From contig JAUXTV010000066.1 in NCBI GenBank assembly GCA_030679025.1, positions 1 to 6,724 of the forward strand: 6,724 nt of DNA. Direction: 5' to 3'. The notes beneath the pieces were generated by a model that was not told the DNA's origin, made no database searches, and saw only the letters and a list, made by a program, of their open reading frames with translations. A program made the position numbers and the translations under genes. Source of the DNA: Candidatus Woesearchaeota archaeon (GTDB lineage Archaea > Nanobdellota > Nanobdellia > SCGC-AAA011-G17 > UBA489). Shown here in pieces: positions 1 through 5,995 of this stretch (positions are counted from its first letter, which is position 1; each line of letters begins with the position of its first letter).

Positions 1-1451
1 CCCAAGGTATCGACACAACCCCACGTCACTCCGGGGATGACAGTAGAAAGGATATTTACGCCAGGTGCAGCAATATCTACCCATGAACCATAATTACTAA
101 AACTAGCTTTTTGGTCATTTTGGTCTGTTGCGGCAACTGAAATGACATTAGAATAAGCAGCAGGGAAAGCTTCAATAGTCGAACCAGTATTGCTATTCCC
201 AGTAGCAGCAACGAGAACGACGCCTTGGCTATAGGCATAATTGACAGCATTTTGTAACGTCAAGGAATCACTTCCCCCAAAACTCATACTAATAACATTA
301 GCCCCATTATCCGCAGCATAAACTAAAGATTGAGCTATATCATCATACTCTAAAGAACCACCGTTCGGTGGGTTGCCGACTGAAAATCCAGCCCTAACCG
401 ACATTACTTTACAGAACCAACAGGCGCCAGCGACACCCAAATTATTATTAGTCACCGCTCCAGCAATTCCCGCGACATGAGTTCCATGACCATGAAAATC
501 ATTAGAATCATTATCTTCAACACTACAATCTTCTCCTGTAGAACAATACGAGGAAGTCGTTTCCACAAAGTCCCATCCCCTAACATCATCTATAAAACCA
601 TTAGTATCATCGTCTACATTATTATTTGGAATTTCTCCAGTATTAACCCATATATTATTCGCTAAATCTGGATGGCTCCATTGAACGCCTGTATCTATAA
701 CAGCGATCACGGGCGCAGAAGAAAGATTTGTAATATTTGTAAGAGATGCCCAAGCTTGAGATGCGGAAACCTTAGGCAAGTGCCATTGTTGTGGATAAAG
801 AGGGTCGTTTGGAGGAGGTATTGCTCGTTGAATAACTGGACGTGCACTTATTTTAGCTAAGGAATTTGGCTCAGCGTATGTTATACTAAAGTCTTGTCCA
901 TAATCAACAAGTGCTTCTTCAACAGACTTATCCTCAGGAAAAACAAGTAAATAAGTATTCTTTAAGGATGGATCTTCAATATTTGGAAACAATTCAACAA
1001 TGTTAGAAACATCATATTTGCTATTTAATGTATTGATAGACTCTAGAGATGTTGAAAGAGATCCACTTTCTTCAATTAAACTAGGATTCTCGTTAAACTG
1101 AACAATTAAATTTCCTTTAGCATATTCAACTTTCCTCTGAAGAGGTTTTTGATATCCTTTAGAAGTAGAATCAAAAGAGTCTGGTAGAGTATTATCATTA
1201 GTAATCTCTGAAGCAGTGATTGAAGATGCTCTTCGATTTGTGTTTGCTATAGGATTTTGTAGAGTTTGATCTGGTATAGTTTCTTGAATTTCTTGAGCTA
1301 AAGAAAGACTTGAAGAGGGTAGAGTTGTACGTGAAGAAGAGCGAATTGCGGCGCCAGTGGAATCATCGTTTAAAGAGGAAGAAGCCAATATTCCTGCGAC
1401 TAAAATGCCTACCACTAAAAAGAAAAAAGGAGTCTTCATATCTTTGCCCAT
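1..1451 (-). CDS. Secreted subtilisin-like serine protease (S8 family, fervidolysin type), N-terminal 483 residues only
   Basis: This is an exported peptidase, open from the ATG at 1451-1449 to the window edge. Residues about 8-23 form a hydrophobic signal peptide or anchor ending near ILASSS. A Ser/Thr/Asn-rich linker follows to about residue 105. Residues about 108-205 resemble the fervidolysin-like prodomain (from GNLIVQF to a YAEPN-type end). The catalytic domain shows the Asp motif DTGVQWSHPDL (Asp253), the His motif HGHGTHVAG (His322) and the oxyanion Asn in ATGNS (Asn419). An Asp-rich loop at about 279-289 (VDDDTNGFIDD) is a probable calcium site, as in related enzymes. The GTSMA-type motif with the catalytic Ser should lie just beyond position 1. 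Five cysteines are visible (303, 309, 344, 347, 479). The first Met is preferred over Met5 because it sits at the expected distance from a TATA box at 1472-1481; no Shine-Dalgarno is seen, so the mRNA is probably leaderless. Family assignment is secure; the substrate is unknown. Confidence 0.95.
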   Translation of the reverse strand, partial: MGKDMKTPFFFLVVGILVAGILASSSLNDDSTGAAIRSSSRTTLPSSSLSLAQEIQETIPDQTLQNPIANTNRRASSITASEITNDNTLPDSFDSTSKGYQKPLQRKVEYAKGNLIVQFNENPSLIEESGSLSTSLESINTLNSKYDVSNIVELFPNIEDPSLKNTYLLVFPEDKSVEEALVDYGQDFSITYAEPNSLAKISARPVIQRAIPPPNDPLYPQQWHLPKVSASQAWASLTNITNLSSAPVIAVIDTGVQWSHPDLANNIWVNTGEIPNNNVDDDTNGFIDDVRGWDFVETTSSYCSTGEDCSVEDNDSNDFHGHGTHVAGIAGAVTNNNLGVAGACWFCKVMSVRAGFSVGNPPNGGSLEYDDIAQSLVYAADNGANVISMSFGGSDSLTLQNAVNYAYSQGVVLVAATGNSNTGSTIEAFPAAYSNVISVAATDQNDQKASFSNYGSWVDIAAPGVNILSTVIPGVTWGCVDTL

Positions 1452-1471
1452 AAGAAAAAGAAGCAAACCTT

Positions 1472-1481
1472 TTTATATAAA
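1472..1481. promoter_or_regulatory. Palindromic TATA box in a divergent promoter
   Basis: TTTATATAAA is its own reverse complement. On the minus strand it is preceded by the purine-rich flank AGAAAGG, a good archaeal BRE-like match. Its centre lies about 26 bases from the protease ATG, predicting a leaderless transcript. On the plus strand the same box would start transcription near 1502, giving the 1513 gene a leader of about 10 bases. The 8-base direct repeat AAACCTTT (1465-1472 and 1479-1486) straddles the box. That it is a TATA box is inferred from position and composition. Confidence 0.7.
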
Positions 1482-1512
1482 CCTTTCTAGAGAAATAGGA
1501 AGTGGTGTTTAA

Positions 1513-2826
1513 GTGAAAAGAAAAAATATACTAATTCTCGGAGCAGCGGGTCGCGACTATCATAATTTCCTCGTATGCTTCAAAGACAATCCGCAGTATC
1601 AAGTCGTCGGTTTCACGCAGGCGCAAATTCCAGGCATTGAGAAGCGTTCTTTTCCGAAATCATTAGCAGGTCGTCTTTATAAGAAAAACATTCCTTTCTA
1701 TCCTGAAGAAAAATTAGCAGAAATTATTCCAAGCTTAAAAGTAGATGAAGTAGTGCTTGCTTATTCAGATCTCAGTCATAAAGAAGTCATGGACAAGGCA
1801 TCCATAGTTTTAGCAGCCGGTGCAAATTTTTGTTTGTTAGGTCCTAAAGATACGCAGATCAAAAGCAAAAAACCAGTAGTAAGTATAACTGCAGTCAGAA
1901 CTGGATGTGGAAAATCTCCAGCGTCAAGAAAAGTAGCAGAAACACTGCTCAAATATGGATTAAGAGTAGTCGCTATCCGTCATCCAATGCCCTACGGATC
2001 TCTCAAAGAACAAGAAGTAGAAAGATTTGCAACTTATGAGGATTTAAAAAAATACAAATGTACTATAGAAGAAAGAGAGGAGTATGAGCCTTGGATTGAA
2101 TTAGGCATTCCTATTTACGCTGGTGTCGATTATGAAAAGATCATCAAAAAGGCAGAGAAGGAAGCAGATGTTATTATTTGGGATGGTGGCAATAATGATT
2201 TTTCATTTTACAAGCCAGATCTGAATATTGTTCTAGTCGATCCGCATCGCCCAGGCCATGAAATGTCCTACTATCCAGGAGAAGTCAATTTCAGAAGTGC
2301 AGACGTCATTATTATCAGCAAAATGAAATCTGCGATGCCAGAAGGTATTGCCATTGTGAAAAAAAACATCAACTTGTACAATCCAAAAGCAGAAGTGATC
2401 GAAGCAGATTTAAAGTTTATAATAGATCAGCCAGAACTTATCAAGGGAAAAAATGTCTTAGTCGTAGAAGATGGCCCAACTTTAACGCATGGTGGTATGT
2501 CCTATGGAGCAGGCTATTTAGTGGCGCAGAAATATGGCGGAAAAATAGTAGATGGACAACTATCAGCAGTAGGATCAATGAAATTACTCTACAAAAAATA
2601 TATGCACTTGAAAAAAATAGTGCCTGCTATGGGCTACTCTCCAGAACAGATTAAAGAGCTTGAAGAAACTATAAACAAAGCGCATTGTGAAGTGGTGATC
2701 GATGGAACGCCAGTCAACCTCAGAAAATTGTTAAAAATAAACAAGCCCATAGTCACAGTCTCATATGTCTTGGAAGAGCTAGGAGAGACAACTATGCATG
2801 ATGTTCTGAAGAGGTTTGCACAATAA
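1513..2826 (+). CDS. Cyclic 2,3-diphosphoglycerate synthetase-like P-loop protein (COG2403-type predicted GTPase)
   Basis: A 437-residue cytoplasmic protein close to the length of the characterised archaeal cDPG synthetase, which closes 2,3-diphosphoglycerate to the cyclic diester using ATP. Most relatives are only predicted GTPases, so the reaction here is not certain. Residues 1-110 form a Rossmann-like domain (ILILGAAGRDYHNF near the start). A P-loop-like motif, VRTGCGKS, lies at 128-135; the first Walker Gly is Val, as I recall for this family. The Walker B-like stretch ADVIIWDGGNNDF is at 219-230 and is followed by VDPHRPGHE. The C-terminal signature VEDGPTLTHGGMSYGAGY spans about 318-335. 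The residues after the P-loop Lys-Ser are PASRK, where I expect QTSR-like. The start is GTG; GGTG at 1504-1507 is a plausible Shine-Dalgarno with a 5-base spacer. It diverges from the protease and is followed by the repeat-bearing gap at 2827-3097. Confidence 0.85.
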   Translation: MKRKNILILGAAGRDYHNFLVCFKDNPQYQVVGFTQAQIPGIEKRSFPKSLAGRLYKKNIPFYPEEKLAEIIPSLKVDEVVLAYSDLSHKEVMDKASIVLAAGANFCLLGPKDTQIKSKKPVVSITAVRTGCGKSPASRKVAETLLKYGLRVVAIRHPMPYGSLKEQEVERFATYEDLKKYKCTIEEREEYEPWIELGIPIYAGVDYEKIIKKAEKEADVIIWDGGNNDFSFYKPDLNIVLVDPHRPGHEMSYYPGEVNFRSADVIIISKMKSAMPEGIAIVKKNINLYNPKAEVIEADLKFIIDQPELIKGKNVLVVEDGPTLTHGGMSYGAGYLVAQKYGGKIVDGQLSAVGSMKLLYKKYMHLKKIVPAMGYSPEQIKELEETINKAHCEVVIDGTPVNLRKLLKINKPIVTVSYVLEELGETTMHDVLKRFAQ

Positions 2827-2921
2827 CGCTATCACATATCACATGAATTAGATAAAAAAAGTGTTAAAGAATTAGGCAGTATAACTTTAAACCATATGCT
2901 CAAGAGATACAATAAAAGAAC

Positions 2922-2939
2922 GTTACAGTAAAGCGTAAC
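2922..2939. repeat. GTTAC-N8-GTAAC operator-like element, copy 1
   Basis: GTTACAGTAAAGCGTAAC has 5-base inverted arms. It matches the four-copy consensus GTTACANTRNANYGTAAC, in which 13 of 18 positions are invariant. It starts exactly 33 bases before copy 2, with a 15-base AT-rich spacer between them. Confidence 0.85.
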
Positions 2940-2943
2940 ATTT

Positions 2944-2953
2944 TAAGTATATT
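2944..2953 (+). promoter_or_regulatory. Possible second TATA-like stretch between copies 1 and 2
   Basis: TAAGTATATT lies in the 15-base spacer of the upstream element pair, in the same relative place as the TATA box of the downstream pair. A transcript from it would start near 2975 and have a leader of about 120 bases before the ATPase gene. No gene starts directly after it. It may be a relic, a second promoter or chance. Confidence 0.3.
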
Positions 2954-2954
2954 T

Positions 2955-2972
2955 GTTACAGTAGAACGTAAC
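2955..2972. repeat. GTTAC-N8-GTAAC operator-like element, copy 2
   Basis: GTTACAGTAGAACGTAAC differs from copy 1 at two positions (10 and 12). It completes the upstream 51-bp unit (2922-2972), which has the same total length and spacing as the unit at 3045-3095. Confidence 0.85.
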
Positions 2973-3044
2973 ATAATTCCTTTAGTACTCTAAGAGTTCT
3001 CAGCAAGAAAAGGCAAAGAAAAAAGAACTTATGTCTGATTAAAA

Positions 3045-3062
3045 GTTACACTGAAACGTAAC
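3045..3062. repeat. GTTAC-N8-GTAAC operator-like element, copy 3, over the BRE position
   Basis: GTTACACTGAAACGTAAC ends one base before the TATA-like box at 3064-3071, so it covers where TFB would contact the promoter. A bound protein there should block initiation of the ATPase gene. It starts 33 bases before copy 4. Confidence 0.87.
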
Positions 3063-3063
3063 A

Positions 3064-3071
3064 TTTATATA
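3064..3071 (+). promoter_or_regulatory. TATA box of the ATPase gene
   Basis: TTTATATA is centred about 30 bases before the ATG at 3098, predicting a start site around 3094 and a leader of only a few bases. No Shine-Dalgarno is present, which fits a leaderless or nearly leaderless mRNA. It sits between operator-like copies 3 and 4. Confidence 0.7.
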
Positions 3072-3077
3072 GGTAAT

Positions 3078-3095
3078 GTTACATTGTATTGTAAC
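3078..3095. repeat. GTTAC-N8-GTAAC operator-like element, copy 4, abutting the start codon
   Basis: GTTACATTGTATTGTAAC has 6-base inverted arms (GTTACA/TGTAAC). It ends two bases before the ATG of the ATPase and covers the predicted transcription start. It is the most divergent copy in the centre, but its arms are intact. Confidence 0.87.
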
Positions 3096-3097
3096 CT

Positions 3098-4393
3098 ATG
3101 GAAGTAGAAAAACTGGTTGAATGGAATCCCTGGTGGGAAAAGGAAGAATCTATTGAAGATCTACGAGGAAAGCCTAGACCACAATACGCTGACATAGTGG
3201 ATGCTATTACTATCAAAGAAATAATTATTATTACAGGAGTAAGAAGATCTGGAAAAAGCACACTCCTCTATGAGATGATTAGTCAGCTGCTGAAAAAAAA
3301 TGTAGATAAAAAACAGATACTCTTTATTAATTTGGAAGATAAAAAGTTCTCAAAGGACAGCATCGAAGAGATATATACGTGCTATCGTGAAAATATTAAT
3401 TCAGATAAGAAAGCCTATATTTTTCTCGATGAAGTTCATAAAAAAGAAGGATGGGAAGATTGGATTCGAAAAAAATATGACCTCAAAACCAATGATAAAT
3501 TTGTAATATCTGGATCATGCTCATATCTCTTAAAAAGAGAATATGCAACACTCTTAACAGGAAGAAATCTCACGTTCGAAGTATTTCCACTAAGCTTTAA
3601 AGAATTCTTGGCGTTCAAAGAAGTAAGTATAGAAGAGAGCAATGTAGAAAGGGGAATAGTGCGTGACCAGACAAAACACAGCATCATGAAGCATTTGCAA
3701 GAATATGTGATACAGGGGGGTTTTCCAGAGATCACATTAAAGGAAGAAAGATATAAAATGAAGGTCCTAAAGCAGTATTTTGATGATATTCTCTACAAAG
3801 ATATTATTGATAGATACAATCTGAACAGTCAAAAAACAAAAGACCTCGCGCTTTTTTTGATAACAAATGTAACAAGTTTTTTTTCATTGAGAAGTATAAG
3901 GAGCATGGTAAAGGTATCCTATGACACTATAAAAGAATATATCTCCTATTACCAAGAAGCGTTCCTCTTGTTTACATTGGATCATTTTTCCTATTCCTTG
4001 AAAGAACAAAAAACACTGCCCTCAAAAGTATATTGCATAGACAATGGGCTACGAAATGCGGTTGCGTTTAAATTTTCTAAAGATGAAGGAAAGCTGGTTG
4101 AAAATCTCGTCTTCCTGGAGTTAAGGAGAAATGATAAAGAAGTTTATTATTGGAAGAAAAAAGGTGAAGTTGACTTTATTGTAAAAAACAAGGATCTGTC
4201 ATTGACAGCGATCAATGTCTCCTATTCTGATGAAATTCTGGAAAGAGAAGTAATGGCACTGGAAGAGTTCAAGAAAGAGATGAAAACAAGATGCGGAGAA
4301 ATGCTCATGATCACGAAAACGAGAGAGGAAAAAGTAGGTCAGATAAAATATGTCCCGCTTTGGAAATGGCTGTTGATAAAAAAAGAGGAGTAA
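3098..4393 (+). CDS. AAA-like ATPase with DUF4143 C-terminal domain
   Basis: A 431-residue ATP-binding protein of a family that is widespread and expanded in archaea and some bacteria; its cellular role is generally unknown. The N-terminal ATPase core shows a perfect Walker A, GVRRSGKS (47-54), a Walker B AYIFLDEV (106-113, Asp111-Glu112), a sensor-like VISGSCSYLL (136-145) and the TGR motif (154-156). Residues about 245-300 look like a winged-helix segment, so DNA binding is possible. The DUF4143 tail has a PD-(D/E)XK-like layout with ENLVFLEL (335-342) and GEVDFIV (356-362), but the usual final E-x-K strand reads AINVSY (371-376), so nuclease activity is doubtful. No signal peptide or membrane segment is seen. 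The ATG follows operator-like copy 4 by two bases, suggesting autoregulation. About 15 of 20 Arg codons are AGA/AGG, against about 5 of 12 in the next gene, a weak hint of different origin. Confidence 0.9.
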   Translation: MEVEKLVEWNPWWEKEESIEDLRGKPRPQYADIVDAITIKEIIIITGVRRSGKSTLLYEMISQLLKKNVDKKQILFINLEDKKFSKDSIEEIYTCYRENINSDKKAYIFLDEVHKKEGWEDWIRKKYDLKTNDKFVISGSCSYLLKREYATLLTGRNLTFEVFPLSFKEFLAFKEVSIEESNVERGIVRDQTKHSIMKHLQEYVIQGGFPEITLKEERYKMKVLKQYFDDILYKDIIDRYNLNSQKTKDLALFLITNVTSFFSLRSIRSMVKVSYDTIKEYISYYQEAFLLFTLDHFSYSLKEQKTLPSKVYCIDNGLRNAVAFKFSKDEGKLVENLVFLELRRNDKEVYYWKKKGEVDFIVKNKDLSLTAINVSYSDEILEREVMALEEFKKEMKTRCGEMLMITKTREEKVGQIKYVPLWKWLLIKKEE

Positions 4394-4423
4394 AAAAGTA
4401 TACATGCGTATAAAAAAGAATAC
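4391..4423. repeat. 13-bp direct repeat, 20-bp period, over a promoter
   Basis: TAAAAAAGTATAC (4391-4403, beginning with the ATPase stop codon) recurs as TAAAAAAGAATAC (4411-4423), a 12 of 13 match at a 20-base offset, near two helical turns. Between and over them lies the inverted pair TATAC/GTATA (4399-4403 and 4408-4412). AT-richness raises the chance of coincidence. Confidence 0.5.
4409..4418 (+). promoter_or_regulatory. TATA box for the carbamoyltransferase gene
   Basis: TATAAAAAAG lies about 32 bases before the ATG at 4445, predicting a start near 4438-4440. AGAGG at 4434-4438, six bases before the ATG, could act as a Shine-Dalgarno if transcription begins slightly upstream or runs through from the ATPase gene. 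The gene may therefore have its own promoter despite the short 51-base gap. Confidence 0.5.
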
Positions 4424-4444
4424 AATCAGAAAAAGAGGCATAAA

Positions 4445-5368
4445 ATGAAACACCTGTTATCAGAAAAAGATCTAACACCTAATGAGATCAAGAAAATACT
4501 AGACCACGCTAAAGATATCAAGAAAAATCCAAAAAAATACAAAGAGGCAGCCTTTGAAAAGGTATTATTAACTATTTTTGAAGCCCCATCACTGCGTACT
4601 CGTTTGTCTTTTGACAGTGCCATGATTCAAATGGGTGGAGACTCTATCAACTATCAGACTATGTTTTCTCCCTGGGGTGTAGGTAAAGAATCTATTGAAG
4701 ATACTGCTCGCACTATCAGTCGATATGTAAATCTAGTGATGATTCGTATGCATGATCATGAAGAAGTGGTTAGATTTGCGCAAAATGCTTCAGTCCCAGT
4801 TATTAATGGATTAACAAACTACAGTCATCCTTGTCAACTGCTGGGTGATTTGCTTACAATACAAGAAAAAAAAGAAAAATTACAAGGACTCAAGCTGGCT
4901 TATTTTGGTGACGGCAATAATAATGTTACTCATTCCTTGATGATGGGCTGCACAAAAATGGGTATGCATGTGAGTATAGCTTGTCCAAAGGGAAGAGACT
5001 ATGAACCTTTGCCTGACGTTGTCCAAGAAGCAAACACATGGGCAAAAAAGACAAAGGGTTCTCTAACCATAACGCAAGATCCAGAAGAGGCTATCAAAAA
5101 TGCAGATATTGTCTACACAGATTCCTGGATGTCCTATCACGTTCCAAAAACACAATTAAAAAAACGTGTTGAAATCTTCAGGTCATATCAAGTAACTGAG
5201 AAATTATTTGCTAAAGCTCCAAATGCACTCTTTATGCACTGTCTTCCAGCATTACGCGGTCATGAAGTAACTGCAGAAGTTATTGACTCCAAAAGAAGCA
5301 TAATTTTTGATCAGGCAGAAAACAGATTGCATGCACAAAAAGCAATTATTCTCAAAGTATTAAAATAA
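4445..5368 (+). CDS. argF: Ornithine carbamoyltransferase-like enzyme
   Basis: Predicted to transfer the carbamoyl group between carbamoyl phosphate and ornithine (citrulline formation in arginine synthesis, or the reverse in arginine breakdown), as a cytoplasmic oligomer. At 307 residues it has the usual length. The carbamoyl-phosphate site shows SLRTR (49-53, usually STRTR), a conserved R101...H105 region, HPCQ (128-131), and HCLP (265-268) with the active-site Cys266. DGNNNVTHSLM (156-166) and FDQAENRLHAQKAI (288-301) are strong family signatures. The ornithine-binding loop, normally DxWxSMG, reads DSWMSYH (226-232): Asp, Trp and Ser are kept, but Met-Gly become Tyr-His, so amino-acid specificity is less sure. 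The start is supported by AGAGG at 4434-4438. The gene follows the ATPase and converges with the minus-strand gene, overlapping its stop by 9 bases. No carbamate kinase or arginine deiminase is visible in the window. Confidence 0.88.
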   Translation: MKHLLSEKDLTPNEIKKILDHAKDIKKNPKKYKEAAFEKVLLTIFEAPSLRTRLSFDSAMIQMGGDSINYQTMFSPWGVGKESIEDTARTISRYVNLVMIRMHDHEEVVRFAQNASVPVINGLTNYSHPCQLLGDLLTIQEKKEKLQGLKLAYFGDGNNNVTHSLMMGCTKMGMHVSIACPKGRDYEPLPDVVQEANTWAKKTKGSLTITQDPEEAIKNADIVYTDSWMSYHVPKTQLKKRVEIFRSYQVTEKLFAKAPNALFMHCLPALRGHEVTAEVIDSKRSIIFDQAENRLHAQKAIILKVLK

Positions 5369-5926
5369 AGAAGTTGGTGGAATTTGCCATTCAAGAGGTC
5401 TGCCAAAAGCAGGTCTATCTGATCTAAGAAGAAGTGAAGCATAAGGCTCATTCAAATGTAGAAGAGGTTTATTTTCACCTGGCTTAAGAGTAAATATCTT
5501 AGTGAGATACTGAGCAAGCTTAGAGTCTGACATGAAATGTACTTTGTAACTACGAGTTTTTGGCACAGCAAGAGAAACTCCTCCTGCTTGAGCTGCACCA
5601 GGGAAATACTTGAGAACACCAGGCATAAGAGAAGCGCGAATGTGATGTTGATGTAGTGCTAGTGCAAAGGGTTCATTTTGAGTAAAATAAATAGAATCCT
5701 GAAAGCGTTCTTTTTGTCCAGGAAAACGTTCTCGTTCTGCTTGATGTACTGTTGCTATTTGATAAGCTTGAAAATAGCCGCCTTCTCGACGAACATTGGA
5801 GACTACATGGTCAGTAACCAGTTGTTTAAGGCGTGCTTTAAGATCTAGTTCATCCCCTAAAGGGATATGGTCCATTGCTGCAAAAATGACTTCTGCTAGA
5901 GTGGGAGCTGTTGATAATTTTTTCAT
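5360..5926 (-). CDS. Conserved-looking hypothetical protein, 188 residues
   Basis: I do not recognise this family. The protein appears soluble, with no signal peptide or membrane segment. An N-terminal part to about residue 48 looks helical and basic (DLKARLKQLVTDHVVSNVRREGG). A central His cluster (HQHH, 92-95) is followed by Gly/Pro-rich stretches (MPGVLKYFPGAAQAGG, 101-116) and a Pro-rich C-terminus. The cluster might bind a metal, but no known motif supports this. Its reality as a gene is supported by a TATA-like box about 25 bases before the ATG, a full-length open frame with ordinary composition, and a convergent arrangement with the carbamoyltransferase gene (9-base 3' overlap). No Shine-Dalgarno is seen, so the mRNA is probably leaderless. 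Confidence 0.75.
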   Translation of the reverse strand: MKKLSTAPTLAEVIFAAMDHIPLGDELDLKARLKQLVTDHVVSNVRREGGYFQAYQIATVHQAERERFPGQKERFQDSIYFTQNEPFALALHQHHIRASLMPGVLKYFPGAAQAGGVSLAVPKTRSYKVHFMSDSKLAQYLTKIFTLKPGENKPLLHLNEPYASLLLRSDRPAFGRPLEWQIPPTSLF

Positions 5927-5931
5927 AAAAT

Positions 5932-5950
5932 AAAGCGCAAAGATCGCTTT
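5932..5950. promoter_or_regulatory. Inverted repeat between TATA box and start of the 188-residue gene
   Basis: AAAGCG (5932-5937) and CGCTTT (5945-5950) form 6-base inverted arms with a 7-base spacer. They lie between the predicted TATA box and the ATG at 5926, where a repressor would block transcription. It could be an operator; no second copy was seen. Confidence 0.4.
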
Positions 5951-5955
5951 TTAAA
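5948..5955 (-). promoter_or_regulatory. TATA-like box for the 188-residue gene
   Basis: On the minus strand this reads TTTAAAAA, centred about 25 bases before the ATG at 5926, matching archaeal leaderless spacing. The match to a TATA consensus is moderate. Confidence 0.5.
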
Positions 5956-5995
5956 GGAATCGGATAAGAGTTGTAGCTAAGCAGATACGAAAAAG

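Larger units (their letters stand above)
2827..3097. other. Intergenic regulatory region with paired operator repeats
   Basis: There is no credible gene here. The first 95 bases hold a tandem heptamer ATCACAT (2831-2844) and a weak inverted repeat TTAAAG/CTTTAA (2864-2869 and 2885-2890) without a T-run, so no clear terminator for the upstream gene. From 2922 on, the region carries four 18-bp GTTAC...GTAAC elements and two TATA-like stretches, listed separately. Confidence 0.75.

Noticed and set aside
477..860. Two plus-strand open frames of about 60 codons
   Set aside because: They lie antisense inside the protease coding region, which has clear catalytic motifs, and they have low-complexity translations without a ribosome site.
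2864..2890. Hairpin terminator after the cDPG synthetase-like gene
   Set aside because: The arms are only six A/T-rich bases with a 15-base loop and no following T-run.
2922..3095. CRISPR-like array from the four GTTAC...GTAAC repeats
   Set aside because: The repeats are only 18 bp, symmetric and unevenly spaced (spacers of 15, 72 and 15 bases), and they frame a TATA box. This is an operator layout, not repeat-spacer units.
2922..4393. Insertion sequence carrying the ATPase
   Set aside because: There is no transposase, no flanking terminal inverted repeat and no target duplication; the repeats are upstream only.
3436..4623. Minus-strand open frames of 65-99 codons
   Set aside because: They are antisense to the ATPase and carbamoyltransferase genes and show no domain or start-site support.
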